NCBI GenBank assembly: GCA_964578835.1
Contig: CAZOEL010000032.1
Span: 1-64,000 of the forward strand
Direction of reading: 5' to 3'
Length of the DNA: 64,000 bases
Source: CAZOEL01 sp964578835
GTDB lineage: Bacteria > Desulfobacterota > Syntrophobacteria > Syntrophobacterales > Syntrophobacteraceae
Shown: positions 42,559 through 51,954 of the stretch, in pieces
Layout: the number at the start of each line of letters is the position of its first letter
Position numbering within the stretch: position 1 is the first letter of the stretch
Notes under the pieces: generated by a model
Seen by the model: only the letters and a program-made list of their open reading frames with translations
Told to the model about the DNA's origin: nothing
Database searches by the model: none
Translations under genes and position numbers: made by a program

Positions 42559-43239
42559 CTATGGCTGGCGACTCTTAGCCAGCGATTCCTCGATCTGGGC
42601 AAGGAGCTGCTCGGGAGTGGGAAAGCCGTGAAAACGCCTCCATTCTCCCCGGGCGCTTCCGACTATGGTTATCGGGATGTGGTTATGCTCTTCTATGCTC
42701 GAGCTGAAAAGCGCTCCCACGCCGCAAAGCACTTGGCCGAGATTGTTACTATCTCCGGTCAGGAAGATCCATCCGGGCTTAGCCTTTTGACGGTGGGCGT
42801 AAGCCTTCAATCGCATTGGCGTGTCCGTCCTCGGGTCAACTGTTACGGACGCCAAGACGACTGTCTTTCCAAGGCGCTCTCCGAGCATATCTTGAAGCTT
42901 GGTCAATATGAAGATCAAAATCGGGTAAGCGGTCGGGCAATTGGTATAGAAGGGAATAATGACGGCAACCTTGTCGCCGATAACATCATTTTTGAAGCTG
43001 ACTTTGTTGCCGTCTTGATCCATGAGTTCTAGATCATACAGTTTGGCGGCAACAAATTCCCTCTTGGAGGAGTCAGCGGACGACTGCCGCGCAATTCGAA
43101 TGTTTCCTGAACCAGCAGCAACGTGGTCGGCGCCATAACCTCCTCCCGTCATGGAAAAGGTTCGAGCCATGGCAATATGAACGCTGAAAAGAAGAACCGC
43201 GCAACAAAGCATTGTCACAAAACCGGTCAGGCGCATCAT
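42559..43239 (-). CDS. SCO1/SenC-like thioredoxin-fold protein with altered copper motif
   Basis: A 226-residue exported thioredoxin-fold protein of the SCO family, which delivers copper to cytochrome oxidase CuA or keeps its cysteines reduced. The usual CxxxC copper site is C101-P-T-A-Y105, the second Cys being Tyr (codon TAC against TGC). A His in EEHNHIPITIVG near 185-187 fits the third ligand. The start is uncertain: GTG at 43260, ATG at 43251 or ATG at 43239 are possible. It heads the NosL/ABC operon, with a 266-base gap before the first NosL gene. Confidence 0.8.
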   Translation of the reverse strand: MMRLTGFVTMLCCAVLLFSVHIAMARTFSMTGGGYGADHVAAGSGNIRIARQSSADSSKREFVAAKLYDLELMDQDGNKVSFKNDVIGDKVAVIIPFYTNCPTAYPILIFILTKLQDMLGERLGKTVVLASVTVDPRTDTPMRLKAYAHRQKAKPGWIFLTGDSNNLGQVLCGVGALFSSSIEEHNHIPITIVGSARGEWRRFHGFPTPEQLLAQIEESLAKSRQP

Positions 43240-43276
43240 TCTACCAGGCATCTCCTCCACTTAGTTCATCAACAGC

Positions 43277-43431
43277 CTAGTACTCCTTGGCGGAAGTTTT
43301 GTCGCAGTTCCGGTGGGCAACGCTTCGCTTTTGCCCACCCTACGGCTCTGAAGAGCCCGGAGAATCGTAGGGTGGGCACGTCTTTTTGTGCCCACCAAAA
43401 CTGGATGCGCATTTCCGCCAAGCTGTACTAG
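43277..43431. repeat. 155-bp MITE-like element with 19-bp inverted ends
   Basis: Bases 43277-43295 match the reverse complement of 43413-43431 at 17 of 19 positions. Inside are two hairpins around the sequence GGTGGGC...GCCCACC, one on each side of the middle. There is no coding capacity. It lies upstream of the SCO-like gene and could affect its expression. Confidence 0.75.
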
Positions 43432-43470
43432 AGCTGGAAAAGAATAACTCCTCTTGTATTGTGAAAGAAC

Positions 43471-43541
43471 CTGGATTCCCGCCTTCGCGGGAATGACTGC
43501 CGGCGGCGTTTCCCGTCATTCCCGCGAAGGCGGGAATCCAG
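43471..43541. repeat. 71-bp hairpin with perfect 27-bp arms
   Basis: Bases 43471-43497 are the exact reverse complement of 43515-43541, with a 17-base loop. The arms contain CTGGATTCC and GAATGAC, which also occur in the elements at 2965-3041 and 63583-63660, so it belongs to the same loose palindrome family. Confidence 0.85.
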
Positions 43542-43673
43542 AAAAACGATGACTTATTTCTTTCCGGCTCCCTGAGTCGGCGCTGTTCTCCCGGTATATA
43601 ATCAGGCTTGCCACATTAGTACAGGTTTGGGAGCCGGGTTTTGACGGTTGGGCGCCGCGCAACGCCCGGTTTT

Positions 43674-45173
43674 TCATTCTTTCAAGTGATCCAGCCGGCT
43701 TTCATCGTCCAGAACATAGTGACAGGAGCGTCCTTTGCCTTCCCGGCTCAATACGCCGCTTTCAACCATCTCCGTCAATTCACGCAAAGCCTGGCGCTCG
43801 GAAATGTCGTTTTGCTGCGAATAATATTTGTTGGTTATGAATCCGTGGTTCTTTATAAACTCAATCGCCTGGAGCTGACGGGGGCGCAATCCCCATTGAG
43901 GTATTCTATCCCCGGGGCTGAGAGGAACGACCTTTGCGCTCTCTCTTTGCTGTCCATATAAGGCGCCAAGGCTTTCCGACGAAGAAGGTTTACGCGCGGG
44001 GGCGGGGTCCCTTACTTCGGAAGGAAGATCCCGCACCACGATTTTGTCGCCGGACGAGAGGATTACGGCTCTTTCAACCACGTTCTCGAGCTCTCGGACA
44101 TTTCCGGGCCATGAATATTCCAGAAGATGGCGCATGGCTTCCGGGTCGATGGAAATAGAGGGCCTCCCGTCTCCTCGCGTATACTTTGCGAGAAAATGGT
44201 TTGTCAAAAGGGGAATGTCGTCCGTTCGTTCTCTGAGCGGGGGAAGTTGAACGTGCACCACATTGAGACGGTAGAAAAGGTCCGAGCGGAAACGGCCCTC
44301 CGCGACTTCGGCTTTCAGATTCCGGTTGGACGCCGCAACCATGCGCACATCCACCTTCAGGGTCTGACTGCCTCCAACCCGCTCGAACTCCATCTCCTGG
44401 AGAACGCGCAGGAGCTTCACCTGGAGCGGAGTGGACATCTCGCTGATTTCATCCAGGAAGAGAGTTCCGTCATTTGCCAGTTCGAAGCGCCCTTTCCTCT
44501 GGTTGACCGCTCCGGTAAAGGATCCTTTTTCGTGCCCGAAGAGCTCGCTTTCGAGCAGGTTCTCCGGCAGGGCGCCGCAGTTTACCGTAATAAAAGCCTG
44601 ATCGCGCCTTGTGCTGTTGAAATGAATGGCCCTTGCTATGAGCTCTTTGCCCGTGCCGGACTCCCCGGTCACTAATACAGTGGCTTTGGTAGGGGCGACT
44701 TTTTCGATAAGCTGGTAGATGCGCTGCATCGGAGCGCTCTTGCCGATAATGTTGCTGAACTGATACCTTTCCTGGAGCTCTTGAGTAAGAAACCTGTTTC
44801 TGCGCACCAAATCGTGATGTTCCACGGCTTTCCGGATGGTGAGCTTCAGCTCGTCATTCTTGAAGGGCTTCAGAATGTAGTCGAACGCTCCCTTTCTCAT
44901 GGCTTCGACAGCTTTTTGCACACTGCCGAAAGCAGTCATCATGATTATCGGAAGATCGGGATTTTTTGAATGGATGCTGTCGAGAAGGGCCATGCCGTCC
45001 ATTCCAGGCATTTTCATATCGGTGATCAGCACATCGAGATCGCAGCTTTGAGCCGCCTCCAGCCCCTTTTGCGCCGAATCGGCGGTGAGGACCCTATAGC
45101 CTTCCTCGCTGAGAAGATCCTCCAATACCAGCAGGTAATTTTTTTCGTCATCGACAATCAGGATGGTCTGCAT
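43674..45173 (-). CDS. sigma-54-dependent response regulator with winged-helix C-terminus
   Basis: A 499-residue NtrC-class regulator. The receiver domain has D9-E10-type acidic residues and the phosphoacceptor D52. The AAA+ domain has Walker A (GESGTGKE), the sigma-54 loop as GSFTGA, and Walker B (GTLFLDEI). The C-terminus (LRPRQLQAIEFIKNHGFITNKYYSQQ and onwards to CHYVL) is a winged helix rather than the Fis-type helix-turn-helix normal for this class. It follows the sensor kinase gene; the cognate kinase is that neighbour. The start at 45173 lacks a strong ribosome site; a GTG at 45194 is possible. Confidence 0.92.
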   Translation of the reverse strand: MQTILIVDDEKNYLLVLEDLLSEEGYRVLTADSAQKGLEAAQSCDLDVLITDMKMPGMDGMALLDSIHSKNPDLPIIMMTAFGSVQKAVEAMRKGAFDYILKPFKNDELKLTIRKAVEHHDLVRRNRFLTQELQERYQFSNIIGKSAPMQRIYQLIEKVAPTKATVLVTGESGTGKELIARAIHFNSTRRDQAFITVNCGALPENLLESELFGHEKGSFTGAVNQRKGRFELANDGTLFLDEISEMSTPLQVKLLRVLQEMEFERVGGSQTLKVDVRMVAASNRNLKAEVAEGRFRSDLFYRLNVVHVQLPPLRERTDDIPLLTNHFLAKYTRGDGRPSISIDPEAMRHLLEYSWPGNVRELENVVERAVILSSGDKIVVRDLPSEVRDPAPARKPSSSESLGALYGQQRESAKVVPLSPGDRIPQWGLRPRQLQAIEFIKNHGFITNKYYSQQNDISERQALRELTEMVESGVLSREGKGRSCHYVLDDESRLDHLKE

Positions 45174-45200
45174 ATTATATCGAGCACTCCTCACATTCGA

Positions 45201-46667
45201 CTACACCGCAAGAACGGCATCCGGTTCCGGGCTCGGTTGCGTGAAAGGCAATCGCACTATCATGGCTGTTCCCTTTCCGACTGCGCTTCGAACCTCGACA
45301 TCGCCGTTATGGCCGTCGATGATGCTCCTGACGATAGCCAGTCCCAAACCCGTTCCCTTTTCTCGAGTGGTGAAAAAGGGGTTGAAAATCTTCTTCTGGA
45401 CATCTGGAGGAATACCCTGGCCCGTGTCATTGATCCGCACTTCGAAATGAGGCAGCCCGTCTTTACCGTTTCTTATAGCCGTCTTCACGCGCAGCACGCC
45501 GCCCTCCGGCATCGCCTGCACCGCGTTAGCCAAAAGGTTTACAAACGCGCGATAGAGGAGGTCACCGTCGGCTTCTATTTTGCAATCGCCTGCGTGGTAT
45601 TCCCGCTCGATGGCAACGGAAAGCATCTGGCATTGCGGTTCTAATACTTCAAGGTTCCGCTCCAGCACATCCTCAATACGGCAAAGGGATACTCGAAGGT
45701 CCTTGGGTCTCGCGAAATCGAGAAACTCCGTGAGAATGTCGTTAAGACGCGTCGATTCTTCCACAATAATCGATGAGAGCCGCTTCTGCCGCTCGTTTTC
45801 TATCCGGCTGCAGAGAAGCTCCGCCGTACTCCGGATGATGCCGAGAGGATTGCGGATTTCGTGCGAAACGCCGGCTATCATTTCTCCAAGCGCAGCCAGG
45901 CGCTCGGTCTGGTGCAGCTTCTCCTCGAGCTTGTTTCTCTCGGCCGCTCTGGCTGCAATGGTTACTTCAGCCCGCCTCGCAATAAAAAGGATCATCACGA
46001 AGAGGATTCCCACAAAAAGCAAAGAGCTAACGACCACAATCACCTGAAAGCGATGAATGACAAGGTAATCATGCGTAACATCCTGGGTGATTTCAAAAAC
46101 GCCGAGGACTTTGCCCCGTTTCCAGCTCATGGGGCGTTCTTCCCACATGGGAAGATATGTTTTGAGCTTTCGAGCCCCCATGCTCCATTCGAATCCCCAA
46201 AGCTCTCTGGTGTCTCCCGTAAGGTGCGAAACCGAATCATCCTGAAACGCCCTTGAGAAAAGATCCCCCAATTCGCCTTTCTCACCGACCCTTTCCCGCT
46301 CCGTGCTGTACGTGAGCGTCTGCGCAGGGTCGTAAATATTGACGCTTTCTATGGAAAAGCCATGGATGGTGTTCTGAACCACGCGATCGAGCCGGTCGTA
46401 TTGCATCTGACGGCTCAGCCGGATTTCTCCGTCTGTTATCAGCGTCGGCACGGTAAACTGAAAAAAGACCTGATGATTGAGGTTTTCCGCAACAAGCTGC
46501 GCATATTGTTCGCTTTTGCGCAGCACGATATTCTTGGCCTTCTCAGAAATGAAGCCCGCAAGAAAAAGCGTGCATACGATAATAACCATCAGGCTGGAAA
46601 GTGAAAGAAACTTCACCAGGCGAAACGGTTTGATGCTTTCAGATCTCTTCTCTTCCATTTTTTCCAT
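45201..46667 (-). CDS. membrane sensor histidine kinase
   Basis: A 488-residue kinase with two transmembrane helices (about 22-42 and 225-245) around a periplasmic sensor region, then a coiled coil, HisKA (VSHEIRNPLGIIRST) and HATPase_c (NLLANAVQAM, DTGQGI, GTGLGLAIV). It is the likely partner of the sigma-54 activator encoded next in the same direction. The start is uncertain: ATG at 46667 is used, though TTG at 46688 is also open. Confidence 0.93.
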   Translation of the reverse strand: MEKMEEKRSESIKPFRLVKFLSLSSLMVIIVCTLFLAGFISEKAKNIVLRKSEQYAQLVAENLNHQVFFQFTVPTLITDGEIRLSRQMQYDRLDRVVQNTIHGFSIESVNIYDPAQTLTYSTERERVGEKGELGDLFSRAFQDDSVSHLTGDTRELWGFEWSMGARKLKTYLPMWEERPMSWKRGKVLGVFEITQDVTHDYLVIHRFQVIVVVSSLLFVGILFVMILFIARRAEVTIAARAAERNKLEEKLHQTERLAALGEMIAGVSHEIRNPLGIIRSTAELLCSRIENERQKRLSSIIVEESTRLNDILTEFLDFARPKDLRVSLCRIEDVLERNLEVLEPQCQMLSVAIEREYHAGDCKIEADGDLLYRAFVNLLANAVQAMPEGGVLRVKTAIRNGKDGLPHFEVRINDTGQGIPPDVQKKIFNPFFTTREKGTGLGLAIVRSIIDGHNGDVEVRSAVGKGTAMIVRLPFTQPSPEPDAVLAV

Positions 46668-46715
46668 AATCGTGAATGGGGCAAGCAATCGGACGGCAAT
46701 CCGGTCCGCGGCCCG

Positions 46716-48104
46716 CTACTCTTTCTCGTCTTTGGACTGCTTGGTTTCATTCGGCCGCATGAGATCCTCCACCCGCTTCCTCCTTCCGGACAGTGTCTCT
46801 CTCCATTTTCCTTCCCATCCTCTTGGCGTCGGATGATAGAAGATTGTCCCAGTGAGGGAGTCGGGGACGTAAGTTTCAGGCGTCCATCCTTCTGGGTTGT
46901 CATGAGGATATCGGTAGGCGCGGCCGTAACCGAGCTTTTTCAAAAGCTCGGTTGGCGCATTGCGGATATGCATGGGCACAGGGGCCGTTCCGGTTTTAGC
47001 CGCCATGGCCCGAGCTTTACCGAAGGCTGTATAGACGCTGTTGCTCTTGGGCGCGAGGGAGAGGTACACGACGGCTTGAGCGAGGGCGAGCTCCCCTTCC
47101 GGGCTCCCCAGAATCTGATAGGTCTGAAAGGCGGCAGTGGCCTCGAGCAGCGCCAGAGGATCGGCCAGACCGATGTCTTCCGAAGCCATCCGCACAATCC
47201 TGCGCGCTATGTAAAGCGGCTCCTCCCCGGCATCGAGCATCCGCGCAAGCCAATAGAGAGCCGCATCGGGGTCGCTTCCCCTTACGCTTTTGTGCAGCGC
47301 GGAAATCAGGTTGAAGTGCTCCTCGCCTCCCTTGTCGTAATGGACGGCGCGACGCTGCAGCGCCTCGTTCACTGCGCCGAGGTCCACCGAGCGCACCCCG
47401 TCTTCCCCCTGAGGCGTAGTGAGGACCGCCACTTCGAGCGAATTGAGAAGCACCCGGGCATCCCCTCCACAGGCGGCGAGAAGATAATCTTCCGCCTCCC
47501 TTGCAAGCCGCGCGGGATATTTGCCGAGCCCCCTCTCTTCGTCTATCAAAGCCCTTTGGATAATAGCTTTGAGATCGTCTTCCTTCAAAGGCTCCAACAC
47601 GAGCACCTGCGCTCTGGATAAAAGCGGCCGAATGACTTCGAAGGACGGATTTTCAGTCGTCGCGCCAAGGAGAAGCAGCACTCCGTTTTCAACATGGGGA
47701 AGAAGCGTGTCCTGCTGGGCCTTATTCAGGCGGTGCACTTCATCCATGAAAAGCCATGTCCGCCTTTTCTCTCTTGCCCAGACCGCCCTGGCTTCATCCA
47801 CCGCCGCGCGTATTTCCTTCGTGCCGGCCATAACCGCAGACAGGTAGACGAGGTGGGCCTGCGATTGCCCGGCGATGATCCTCGCAAGCGTCGTCTTTCC
47901 CGAGCCGGGCGGTCCCCAAAGGATGAGCGATTGGAAGCCGCGGTTTCGAAACAGGCGATCCAGGATTTTTCCCGGGCCAAGCAGATGCGCCTGTCCGACG
48001 AACTCCGCAACGCTCGCCGGGCGCATTCTTTCCGCAAGGGGAGCGTATGCAGCCGGGACATCCTTTTCTCTGGCCTGTTTGTTAAAAATATTGAGCTGCT
48101 CCAT
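46716..48104 (-). CDS. rarA: replication-associated recombination protein RarA
   Basis: A 462-residue AAA+ protein of the RarA/MgsA/WRNIP1 family, acting at stalled replication forks and related to clamp loaders. It has RMRPASVAEFVGQAHLL near the start, Walker A (WGPPGSGKTT), Walker B (LFMDEVHR) and the C-terminal MgsA tetramerisation domain (YPHDNPEGWTPETYVPDSL). The length is usual. It precedes the two-component pair in the same direction with a 48-base gap. Confidence 0.94.
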   Translation of the reverse strand: MEQLNIFNKQAREKDVPAAYAPLAERMRPASVAEFVGQAHLLGPGKILDRLFRNRGFQSLILWGPPGSGKTTLARIIAGQSQAHLVYLSAVMAGTKEIRAAVDEARAVWAREKRRTWLFMDEVHRLNKAQQDTLLPHVENGVLLLLGATTENPSFEVIRPLLSRAQVLVLEPLKEDDLKAIIQRALIDEERGLGKYPARLAREAEDYLLAACGGDARVLLNSLEVAVLTTPQGEDGVRSVDLGAVNEALQRRAVHYDKGGEEHFNLISALHKSVRGSDPDAALYWLARMLDAGEEPLYIARRIVRMASEDIGLADPLALLEATAAFQTYQILGSPEGELALAQAVVYLSLAPKSNSVYTAFGKARAMAAKTGTAPVPMHIRNAPTELLKKLGYGRAYRYPHDNPEGWTPETYVPDSLTGTIFYHPTPRGWEGKWRETLSGRRKRVEDLMRPNETKQSKDEKE

Positions 48105-48287
48105 AATTCCGCGCCTGTCCGAAGATTATCAGCCCACTGCGGGTTTAACCGCGAGCCTGGGCGATTCAATCCAGCATCCCGTCTCGAGCATCCAGCATCA
48201 AGAGTCTAATTATATAAGACGAGCAGGTGGTATGACAGTGCAAAAATAGGTTAATTCGCACTTTTGGCGGCTTTGGAGGATGGATGC

Positions 48288-48989
48288 TCACTCTCCGAGG
48301 TAGGCTTTCCGCACGCGATCATCCTGGAGCAGAGTCTGGCTAGGGCCTTCCAGAATCGTCGATCCCGTTTCGAGCACATAACCGTAATCGGCTACATTGA
48401 GGGCAGCCACGGCGTTCTGCTCCACGAGCAGAATAGTCGCTCCCTGTTGGCTCACCAATCGTATGGCGCTGAAAACCTCTTCGACGACCAGGGGCGCCAG
48501 TCCGAGGGAAGGCTCGTCGAGCAGAACCAGCTTCGGACGACTCATGAGCGCGCGTCCAAAAGCGAGCATCTGCTGCTCGCCTCCGCTCAGCGTTCCGGCC
48601 AGCTGTATGTGTCGTTCGCGAAGTCTCGGAAAGAGCGAATAGACCCAGTCGAGCTGTTCGTTGAAGTCTTGCCGGTTTTGATGGTATGCGCCAAGTTCCA
48701 GGTTTTCGTAAATGGAGAGGTTGGGGAAGACCCGTCTCCCCTCGGGACTTACCCCGATCCCCATCCTGATGATGCTGTGGGTGGCGCTCCCGGCTATTTC
48801 CCGGCCGATAAACCGGATGGAGCCGGATCGAGGTCTTTCCAGCCCGACTATGGATCGGAGCGTGGTGGTTTTTCCCGCTCCATTGGCGCCTATAAGAGTC
48901 ACGATCGAGCCTTCTTCCACTTTCAGGCAAAGACCCTTCAAGGCATGGATCCCACCGTAGTAAACGTGTAGATCATCTATTCGCAGCAT
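48288..48989 (-). CDS. livF: branched-chain amino acid ABC ATPase LivF
   Basis: A 233-residue ATPase with Walker A (GANGAGKTT), signature (LSGGEQQMLA) and Walker B (LVLLDEPSLGL), the LivF form of the hydrophobic amino acid uptake family. It overlaps the livG stop by 17 bases and is the last gene of the operon. It forms a heterodimer with LivG on the inner membrane. Confidence 0.95.
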   Translation of the reverse strand: MLRIDDLHVYYGGIHALKGLCLKVEEGSIVTLIGANGAGKTTTLRSIVGLERPRSGSIRFIGREIAGSATHSIIRMGIGVSPEGRRVFPNLSIYENLELGAYHQNRQDFNEQLDWVYSLFPRLRERHIQLAGTLSGGEQQMLAFGRALMSRPKLVLLDEPSLGLAPLVVEEVFSAIRLVSQQGATILLVEQNAVAALNVADYGYVLETGSTILEGPSQTLLQDDRVRKAYLGE

Positions 48990-49761
48990 ATTTACTGTCT
49001 CCCAGATAAGCCCTGATCACCTCCTGGTTGGCCTGTATTTCGGCCGGCGATCCTTCAGCGATGGCGACGCCGTAGTCGAGCACCTTGATTCGCTCGCACA
49101 ATCGCATGACGAACTTCATATCGTGCTCGATGAGCAAAATGGCGAGTCCGAATTTCCTGCGCAGCTCAGACACAAGAGCGGCCATCTCCATCGTTTCGAG
49201 AGGATTCATGCCTGCTGCGGGCTCGTCCAGCAGAAGCAGTCCCGGGCGAGTAGCCAGAGCCCTTGCGATTTCGAGTCTTCTCTGCAGTCCGTAAGGGAGC
49301 GATCCCGCTTTTTCCGACGCCAGATGTTCGAGCCCCAGCTCATGAAGACACTTCATCGCTTCTTCTCTGACGCGCGCATCTTCGCGCCTATACCGCGGCA
49401 GGCCGAGCATCGCCTCCCAAAAAGAGGATTTGAGCTTATGATGGAAGGGAACCATCACGTTTTCCAAAACGCTCATATCGGTAAAAAGTCGTATATTTTG
49501 AAACGTCCGGGCAATTCCCGCGGCTGTTATCTTCTGAGCGGGCAGACGGGTCACGTTATTCCCTCGCCACAAGACCCGCCCATGCGTAGGAGTCAGAAAA
49601 CCGGTGATCATATTGAAAACGGTAGTCTTTCCAGCTCCATTGGGGCCGATCAGTCCGACCAGCTCTCCGGGCTCCATGGCGATGGAAAAGTCGTTCACGG
49701 CGACAAGTCCGCCGAATTGCATCACCAAATGTTCGACCTTGAAGAAATCGGTCATCGCCAA
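48973..49761 (-). CDS. livG: branched-chain amino acid ABC ATPase LivG
   Basis: A 262-residue ATPase with Walker A (GPNGAGKTT), signature-like LPYGLQRRLEIARAL (the Leu-Pro-Tyr-Gly variant usual in LivG) and Walker B (LLLDEPAAGMNP). It begins 12 bases after livM and overlaps livF. It pairs with LivF to drive uptake through LivH-LivM. Confidence 0.95.
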   Translation of the reverse strand: MAMTDFFKVEHLVMQFGGLVAVNDFSIAMEPGELVGLIGPNGAGKTTVFNMITGFLTPTHGRVLWRGNNVTRLPAQKITAAGIARTFQNIRLFTDMSVLENVMVPFHHKLKSSFWEAMLGLPRYRREDARVREEAMKCLHELGLEHLASEKAGSLPYGLQRRLEIARALATRPGLLLLDEPAAGMNPLETMEMAALVSELRRKFGLAILLIEHDMKFVMRLCERIKVLDYGVAIAEGSPAEIQANQEVIRAYLGDSKYAANR

Positions 49762-49773
49762 ACCGCCCGTCCT

Positions 49774-50814
49774 TTATCTTGAAATTTTCGCCAACCGGGC
49801 AAACAACGCATCCCAGCTGAATTCGCGCCTGCCCATAATTCCGCGGCGCGCGAAGACAATCGTCGCCATGAGAATCAAGCTGAAGAGGACCATTCGCATT
49901 CCGGGAATGCCCGGAATCACGACAAAGCCGAAATCCATCGGGCTTTCAACAACTCTGAGCGCCTCGCCGCCCCAGGCGAAAAGCGCTGCGCCGATAACAG
50001 CCCCCGTCGTGCTGCCGAGTCCTCCCACGACGATCATGATGAGAAGATTGAAAGTGAGTAGGAAAGTGAAGAGCGTTGGAGAGATGGTGGTGATGAGGTG
50101 AGCAAGCAGTCCGCCGGCGACGCCTGAAAAAAATGCGCTCACCAGGAAAGCCAGCAGAAGGTGCTTGAAAGGATCGATCCCCATCGCCCTGGCGGCGGTT
50201 TCATCTTCCCTTATGGCTTTCATGGCGCGCCCATAACTGCTGTTGATCAATTTGGCGATCATCATGATGGTTACCACCGCCACGCCCCAAGACCACCAGA
50301 GGTTCGTATAGGGGGAGAGACCTTTCAATCCCAGCGGTCCGTTTGTAACGTTCTGGAGGGCGTTGCAGACCACGCGGACCACCTCGCCGAAGCCAAGCGT
50401 GACAATGGCCAGGTAATCGCCTCGAACTCTGAAAACGGGAAAGCTTATGAAGAGCGCGAACAAGGCGGCCATAACGCCCGCCGCAAGGAGAGAAACGAAA
50501 AAAGGCGCATGCAGGACGTTGAGCGGCCATATGAGAGGAGAAATGATGAAGCTCATCTCCTTTTCCGCCTGGCTCATGGTGAGCAGGGCGGACGTATAGG
50601 CGCCGATCGTAATGAAGGCGTTGGGCCCCAAATGCAGGACGCCGCAGAAGCCGTTGACCAGATTGTAGCTTACCGCCAGCGTAATGAATATGGCCATGTT
50701 GTTGAGAATGCGGACCTGGTAGTCCGTGCCGTACTGGTCGAAAAGATAGAGGATCAAGAAAAACGATCCGATGCCGGCTGAGCTGAACAGCAGATTTCTT
50801 CGGTCTTTGCTCAT
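49774..50814 (-). CDS. livM: branched-chain amino acid ABC permease LivM
   Basis: A 346-residue integral membrane permease with about nine helices. It has the family segment FRVRGDYLAIVTLGFGEVVRVV and the coupling loop SSYGRAMKAIREDETAARAMGID. It pairs with LivH. No truncation is seen. Confidence 0.94.
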   Translation of the reverse strand: MSKDRRNLLFSSAGIGSFFLILYLFDQYGTDYQVRILNNMAIFITLAVSYNLVNGFCGVLHLGPNAFITIGAYTSALLTMSQAEKEMSFIISPLIWPLNVLHAPFFVSLLAAGVMAALFALFISFPVFRVRGDYLAIVTLGFGEVVRVVCNALQNVTNGPLGLKGLSPYTNLWWSWGVAVVTIMMIAKLINSSYGRAMKAIREDETAARAMGIDPFKHLLLAFLVSAFFSGVAGGLLAHLITTISPTLFTFLLTFNLLIMIVVGGLGSTTGAVIGAALFAWGGEALRVVESPMDFGFVVIPGIPGMRMVLFSLILMATIVFARRGIMGRREFSWDALFARLAKISR

Positions 50815-50893
50815 AATGGCTTATTCCGTTTATTATTGAACGCCGCGCGCCACGAAGCCGTTCTTGCAAGCGCAAGCCGGCGCCGAAAGCAAT

Positions 50894-51787
50894 TCAGCTT
50901 TTATCGATTATGGGCTCTCCCATGATCCCAGTCGGTCTAAAGAGGAGCACAAGAATAAGGAGAACAAAAGAAAGAGCGTCGCGATACTGAGCCAACTGGG
51001 GTGCGAAAGCGACTATGAAAATTTCGCCGACTCCAAGCACAAATCCTCCAATGACGGCGCCAACTATGCTGCCGACCCCTCCCAGTACTGCCGCAATGAA
51101 AGCTTTTAGTCCAGGGAAAACTCCCATGAGAGGGTTGATCTGCGGATATTTCATCGCCCACATTATGCCCCCGACCGCGGCAAGAGCCGAACCTATAAGG
51201 AAAGTAAAGGAGATGATCCTGTCGAGATTGATCCCCATGAGCCTGGTTGTCTCAAAATCTCTGGAGGCGGCGCGCATTGCCTTGCCTATCTTGGTGCGGT
51301 GCACGATGTAGAGGAGGCCGAGGAGGAGGATAAGTGTGACGATGGGAGTGTAGACGGTCAATATCTGAACCCTCACGCCCCAGAAATCGATCACTTTATC
51401 AAAAACTTCCGGCCGCGGGAAACTTTTGGGGATTCCTCCCATAATCACGAGTACGAGGTTCTCCAACAGGAAAGAGGCGCCGATTGCCGAGATGAGGAGA
51501 GAAATGCGAGGGGCGTTGCGCAAAGGCTTGTAGGCTATCCGATCGAGAAGAATTCCGAGCAACCCCGTCGCCATCACGGCTAGAGGAAAGCTCAAATACC
51601 AGGGAAAGGCAAAAAGAGTAACGCCAAAGGCGGCGACATAGGCGGCAAACATCAGGAGATCGCCATGGGCGAAGTTTATCAAACGCAAGATGCCGTAAAC
51701 CATAGTATACCCTATGGCTATGAGACCGTAGAGGCTTCCGAGAGAAATCCCATTGATCAACTGCTGCAAAAACACTGTCACCGTCAC
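50894..51787 (-). CDS. livH: branched-chain amino acid ABC permease LivH
   Basis: A 297-residue permease with about eight helices, starting with the characteristic QQLINGISLGSLYGLIAIGYTMVYGILRLINFAHGD. The coupling loop TKIGKAMRAASRDFETTRLMGI is present. It lies between the binding-protein gene and livM. Confidence 0.95.
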   Translation of the reverse strand: MTVTVFLQQLINGISLGSLYGLIAIGYTMVYGILRLINFAHGDLLMFAAYVAAFGVTLFAFPWYLSFPLAVMATGLLGILLDRIAYKPLRNAPRISLLISAIGASFLLENLVLVIMGGIPKSFPRPEVFDKVIDFWGVRVQILTVYTPIVTLILLLGLLYIVHRTKIGKAMRAASRDFETTRLMGINLDRIISFTFLIGSALAAVGGIMWAMKYPQINPLMGVFPGLKAFIAAVLGGVGSIVGAVIGGFVLGVGEIFIVAFAPQLAQYRDALSFVLLILVLLFRPTGIMGEPIIDKS

Positions 51788-51954
51788 GCCCGCCCCTTTA
51801 TCCGAAGCTTTTATAGCTCATCATAAGGTTGAAAATCATAAAAACGCCGGGTTGTCTAATAATCTCATGCCTTATCACTGCCCGCTGCGCTGACGCCCGA
51901 TCCGCACGGCTGAAGGAATGGCCTCCGGCCTTTGACGGGTTTTCGCCGCGCGCA

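Noticed and set aside
38026..43239. Reading the operon as the classical nos gene cluster
   Set aside because: There is no nosZ, nosD or ABC-2 type nosY; the permease is MacB/FtsX-like, so only NosL resemblance is shared.
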